A program made the translations under genes and the position numbers. 9,025 nt of DNA, from positions 1 to 9,025 of the forward strand of contig JAGAMQ010000147.1 of the NCBI GenBank assembly GCA_017624645.1. Direction: 5' to 3'. Origin of the DNA: Oscillospiraceae bacterium (GTDB lineage: Bacteria > Bacillota > Clostridia > Oscillospirales > Oscillospiraceae). The notes beneath the pieces were generated by a model. The model was not told where the DNA came from. It searched no databases and worked only from the letters and a program-made list of their open reading frames with translations. Positions 6,571 to 9,025 of this stretch are shown piece after piece; within the stretch, counting starts at the first letter, position 1; the number at the start of each line of letters is the position of its first letter.

Positions 6571-7599
6571 ATGAATTTGGAACAAAAGGCGCTGCGCACC
6601 GGGGCTCTTGCCATCGTGCTGGCAGTGGTGCTGCGGCTCATAAGCACAGGGCTGCCGGCAAAACTTATGGAGGTGCTGGTAAAGCCGGAAGCGGTGGCGG
6701 CGGTGCTGTTTTTGGAAACCGGCAGAGTGGTCAGACCCCGTCCCCCGGCAGAAACTGCCCCTACCCAGCCGGAAACGCCGGAGGAAACCACAGTCCCCAC
6801 CCAAACGGCGACCCAACCGGAACAGGAAGCTCCCTCTAAAGCTGTCTTTTCTGCCGGGGATGCGGCACTGGTTTCGGTAAACAACACCTGCGGCTATTCC
6901 GCAGACCCCAAATCCCTGCTGGCAAAGCCCCTGACATGGGATCTGACCCAGGAAGGGCCTGCGGTACTCATCGTCCACACCCACGGCACGGAAAGCTATG
7001 AAAAAACCGAGGAATATGAAGAATCCTCCCGCTACCGCACCACCGACACCAACTACAATGTAGTATCTGTAGGTGCCCACCTGAAAAAAGTCCTTGAGGA
7101 GGGGGGTATCGGGGTGATCCATGACACCACCATGCACGACCATCCCTCCTACACCGGCTCCTACAGTCACAGTCGGGAGAGCATCCGGAAATATCTGCAG
7201 GAGTACCCCTCCATCCGGATGGTGCTGGACATTCACCGGGATTCCGTGGCAGGTGTCGATGGCAAGCAAAAGCGCTATACCCTTTCCACCAAAGACGGCA
7301 CCGCCGCACAGGTAATGCTGGTGGTAGGTACGGACGCAAACGGGTTGTCCCATCCGGATTGGGAGGAAAACATGGCCCTTGCGGTAAAGCTTCATGCCCA
7401 GCTGGAAAAGGAAAATCCGGGACTTTGCCGGGATATCAGCTTCCGTCCTCAACGGTTCAATCAGGATCTGACCGACGCTTCGCTGCTTTTGGAGATGGGG
7501 TCGGCGGGAAACACCCGGCAGGAGGCGCTGCTGGCAGCCCAGCTGGTGGGACAGGCCATCCTGTCCTTGGCCTACGGAACTGACCCGGGGGCGGTATAA
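6571..7599 (+). CDS. spoIIP: Stage II sporulation protein P (SpoIIP), peptidoglycan amidase/endopeptidase
   Basis: A membrane-anchored cell-wall hydrolase of the SpoIID-SpoIIM-SpoIIP machine, which degrades septal peptidoglycan during engulfment of the forespore. 342 residues. An N-terminal hydrophobic segment (about 11-28) is the likely membrane anchor. A linker rich in Pro, Thr and Glu (about 56-90) leads into the catalytic domain from about 130. LIVHTHGTESY (133-143) holds the zinc-type His/Glu residues. HDTTMHDHPSYTGSYSHS spans 184-201, DIHRDS 220-225, QVMLVVGTD 247-255 and FNQDL 296-300, with E308 in LLLEMGS. These match the SpoIIP amidase family in order. Start chosen at the ATG preceded by AAAGGAGG. 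In other sporeformers the gene is expressed in the mother cell under sigma-E. I could not identify a sigma-E-like promoter, and a terminator occupies the space directly upstream, so the promoter would have to be inside tadA, or transcription is by read-through. Confidence 0.94.
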   Translation: MNLEQKALRTGALAIVLAVVLRLISTGLPAKLMEVLVKPEAVAAVLFLETGRVVRPRPPAETAPTQPETPEETTVPTQTATQPEQEAPSKAVFSAGDAALVSVNNTCGYSADPKSLLAKPLTWDLTQEGPAVLIVHTHGTESYEKTEEYEESSRYRTTDTNYNVVSVGAHLKKVLEEGGIGVIHDTTMHDHPSYTGSYSHSRESIRKYLQEYPSIRMVLDIHRDSVAGVDGKQKRYTLSTKDGTAAQVMLVVGTDANGLSHPDWEENMALAVKLHAQLEKENPGLCRDISFRPQRFNQDLTDASLLLEMGSAGNTRQEALLAAQLVGQAILSLAYGTDPGAV

Positions 7600-7615
7600 A
7601 TTTTGTGAATTTTTG

Positions 7616-7649
7616 TCCTCCGGGGTAGCACTCCCGGAGGATTTGTGTT
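7616..7649 (+). terminator. Probable intrinsic terminator after spoIIP
   Basis: A 9-bp stem TCCTCCGGG/CCCGGAGGA (7616-7624 with 7633-7641) with an 8-nt loop is followed by TTTGTGTT. The T tract is broken by Gs, so termination may be partial. The 3' side merges into the promoter of the next gene. Confidence 0.65.
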
Positions 7650-7654
7650 ATAAT
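7646..7654 (+). promoter_or_regulatory. Extended -10 promoter of the U32 gene
   Basis: TGTTATAAT is a consensus TATAAT (7649-7654) with the TGn extension. The expected -35 position (about 7626-7631, TAGCAC) is poor and lies in the loop of the preceding hairpin, so the extended -10 would have to carry recognition. Transcription would begin near 7661, about 34 nt before the start codon. Confidence 0.6.
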
Positions 7655-7694
7655 GTGTACAATTATACCTAATGCATTTGGAGACAAAAGAGAT

Positions 7695-9025
7695 ATGCTG
7701 GAAATTTTAGCCCCGGCAGGGTCCATGGAGGCTCTGCGCGCCGCCGTACAGAACGGTGCCAATGCGGTTTATCTTGGCTGCGGTCAGTTCAATGCCCGAC
7801 AAAGTGCCAAAAACTTTACCCCCCAGAATCTTGTGGAGGCGGTGAAATACTGTCATATCCGAGGCGTGCAGGTCCACCTGACGGTGAACACCCTGGTTTC
7901 CGACCGGGAAATGCCAGAGCTTGCCAACCTGATTCGCCACGCCGCCCAAAGCGGTGTGGACGCCTTTATCGTGCAGGATCTGGGTGTGGTGCAGCTTTGC
8001 CGGCAGATCGCCCCCCACATTCCCCTACACGGCTCCACCCAAATGAGCATCCACTCCCTGCCCGGCGTGCTGCTTTGCGCCGCATGGGGATTAAGCCGGG
8101 TGGTCCTGGCCCGGGAACTGAGCCGGGAAGAGATCCGCTATATCACCGCCAATTCCCCCATTGAGATCGAAGTGTTCGGCCACGGCGCTTTGTGCATGGG
8201 CTATTCCGGTCAGTGCTACCTCTCTGCCGCCATCGGAGGCCGCTCCGGCAACCGGGGCCGCTGCGCCCAGCCCTGCCGTCAGAGCTACGGCTACGGTCGC
8301 TGGCAAAACCGCCATCCCTTAAGCCTAAAGGACAACTGCCTTGTCCACTACCTCCGGGCATTGGAGGACATGGGTGTGGCTTCCGTGAAGCTGGAGGGAC
8401 GGATGAAGCGCCCGGAGTATGTGGCTGCGGTCACCGGGGTGTACCGTTCTGCCCGGGATCAGGGCAACGTCACCCCTCAGATGCAAAAGACCCTTATGTC
8501 CGCCTTTAACCGTCAGGGCTTTACCGACGGTTACTATACCGGCAGGATCGGACAGGATATGTTCGGTGTCCGGGAGGAAAACCAAGAGGATAACGCCTTT
8601 TACAGATCCATGCGCCAAACCTATGAGGCCACGGAAAACCCCTTGGTGCCCATCACCATGGATGCTCTGATCACCCCCACCCGCTCTACACTTACGGTGA
8701 CAGACCCGGAGGGACGGCAATGCACCCTCCATGGACCTGTCCCCGAGGAGGCACGAGTGGCAGAGCTGACAGAGGAGGTGCTGTCTGCCCGTCTGCAAAA
8801 GACCGGCGGTACGCCCTACTACTGTACCCGGGTGCAGACCCATGTGGAACCGGGACTGACCCTGTCTGCCGCCGCCATCAACGCTCTGCGCCGGGATGCT
8901 TTGAATCTGCTCACTGCCCAGCGGGCAAGATGGGAGCCCAAGGCCCTGAGTCGACCCCGTAGGGAGCCGATCCTCCCGGGCAACCGCCACCATCCCCAGC
9001 TGACGGTACAGGTCAGCTCCTGGGA
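7695..9025 (+). CDS. U32-family (peptidase U32 / RlhA-like) protein, 3' end outside window
   Basis: 443 residues are visible and the frame is open at the right edge. The N-terminus LEILAPAGSMEALRAAVQNGANAVYLG is the U32 TIM-barrel start. GHGALCMGYSGQC (162-174) and GGRSGNRGRCAQPCR (181-195) contain the four conserved cysteines C167, C174, C190 and C194. SVKLEGRMKRPEYV (230-243) is also a family signature. After about residue 300 the sequence resembles the DUF3656 (collagenase-like) extension found in E. coli RlhA/YdcP. Family members once called peptidases include RlhA, needed for 5-hydroxycytidine at 23S rRNA C2501, and tRNA hydroxylation factors; UbiU/UbiV bind a 4Fe-4S cluster through four cysteines. 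An rRNA hydroxylation role is therefore more likely than proteolysis, but it is inferred. Relatives with this extension are often 650-850 residues, so roughly a third or more may lie outside. A GGAG site (7680-7683) is 11 nt before the ATG, rather far. The gene has its own promoter. Confidence 0.9.
   Translation, partial: MLEILAPAGSMEALRAAVQNGANAVYLGCGQFNARQSAKNFTPQNLVEAVKYCHIRGVQVHLTVNTLVSDREMPELANLIRHAAQSGVDAFIVQDLGVVQLCRQIAPHIPLHGSTQMSIHSLPGVLLCAAWGLSRVVLARELSREEIRYITANSPIEIEVFGHGALCMGYSGQCYLSAAIGGRSGNRGRCAQPCRQSYGYGRWQNRHPLSLKDNCLVHYLRALEDMGVASVKLEGRMKRPEYVAAVTGVYRSARDQGNVTPQMQKTLMSAFNRQGFTDGYYTGRIGQDMFGVREENQEDNAFYRSMRQTYEATENPLVPITMDALITPTRSTLTVTDPEGRQCTLHGPVPEEARVAELTEEVLSARLQKTGGTPYYCTRVQTHVEPGLTLSAAAINALRRDALNLLTAQRARWEPKALSRPRREPILPGNRHHPQLTVQVSSW

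Noticed and set aside
6376..7452. Long minus-strand open frame (358 codons) opposite spoIIP
   Set aside because: It is antisense to a clearly recognisable SpoIIP and to the tadA 3' end, has no ribosome binding site, and its product is low-complexity Gly/Cys/His-rich sequence typical of an antisense frame in GC-rich DNA.
8325..8993. Minus-strand open frame (222 codons) within the U32 gene
   Set aside because: It is antisense to the U32 coding sequence, whose cysteine and KLEGRMKRPEY motifs are clear, and it has no recognisable domain.

Overview
The window looks like chromosomal core sequence from a GC-rich, endospore-forming Clostridia-class Firmicute, probably of the Ruminococcaceae/Oscillospiraceae type. 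The clues are a SpoIIP gene, strong AGGAGG-type ribosome binding sites, QueH rather than QueG, a YpsC-type RNA methyltransferase, a DUF3656-type U32 protein, and an intergenic palindromic repeat beginning AAAGGCTCCC. The taxonomic placement is inference from gene content. There are eight protein genes, two of them cut by the window edges. I see no rRNA, tRNA, CRISPR array, transposase or phage gene.

Left half, minus strand (read from about 5900 down to 1): a good sigma-A-type promoter (5875-5903) drives queH (epoxyqueuosine reductase), a THUMP/RlmL-like 23S rRNA guanine methyltransferase, and a diacylglycerol-kinase-family lipid kinase. The last two are separated by only 2 nt. A gap of about 230 bp follows, filled mostly by a 155-bp repeat with imperfect terminal inverted repeats and several perfect hairpins. 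After it come thiN (thiamine pyrophosphokinase) and, 10 nt further on, a P-type cation ATPase of the CtpE/Exp7 type that runs off the left edge.

Right half, plus strand: a second strong promoter (5979-6007) faces away from the first and drives tadA (tRNA A34 deaminase). A textbook intrinsic terminator ends tadA and sits directly against the ribosome binding site of spoIIP (sporulation peptidoglycan hydrolase). A second hairpin after spoIIP runs into the extended -10 promoter of a U32-family protein resembling RlhA (23S rRNA C2501 hydroxylation), which runs off the right edge.

The common theme is RNA modification. The divergent pair queH/tadA both act on the wobble base (position 34) of tRNA anticodons. 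The RlmL-like methyltransferase and RlhA-like U32 protein belong to families that modify nucleotides near the ribosomal peptidyl transferase centre. The remaining genes (lipid kinase, thiamine pyrophosphate synthesis, cation transport, sporulation hydrolase) are housekeeping or cell-envelope functions. I found no evidence of a novel multi-gene system. The points that merit a second look are the repeat upstream of thiN, the terminator abutting spoIIP, and the divergent promoter region.
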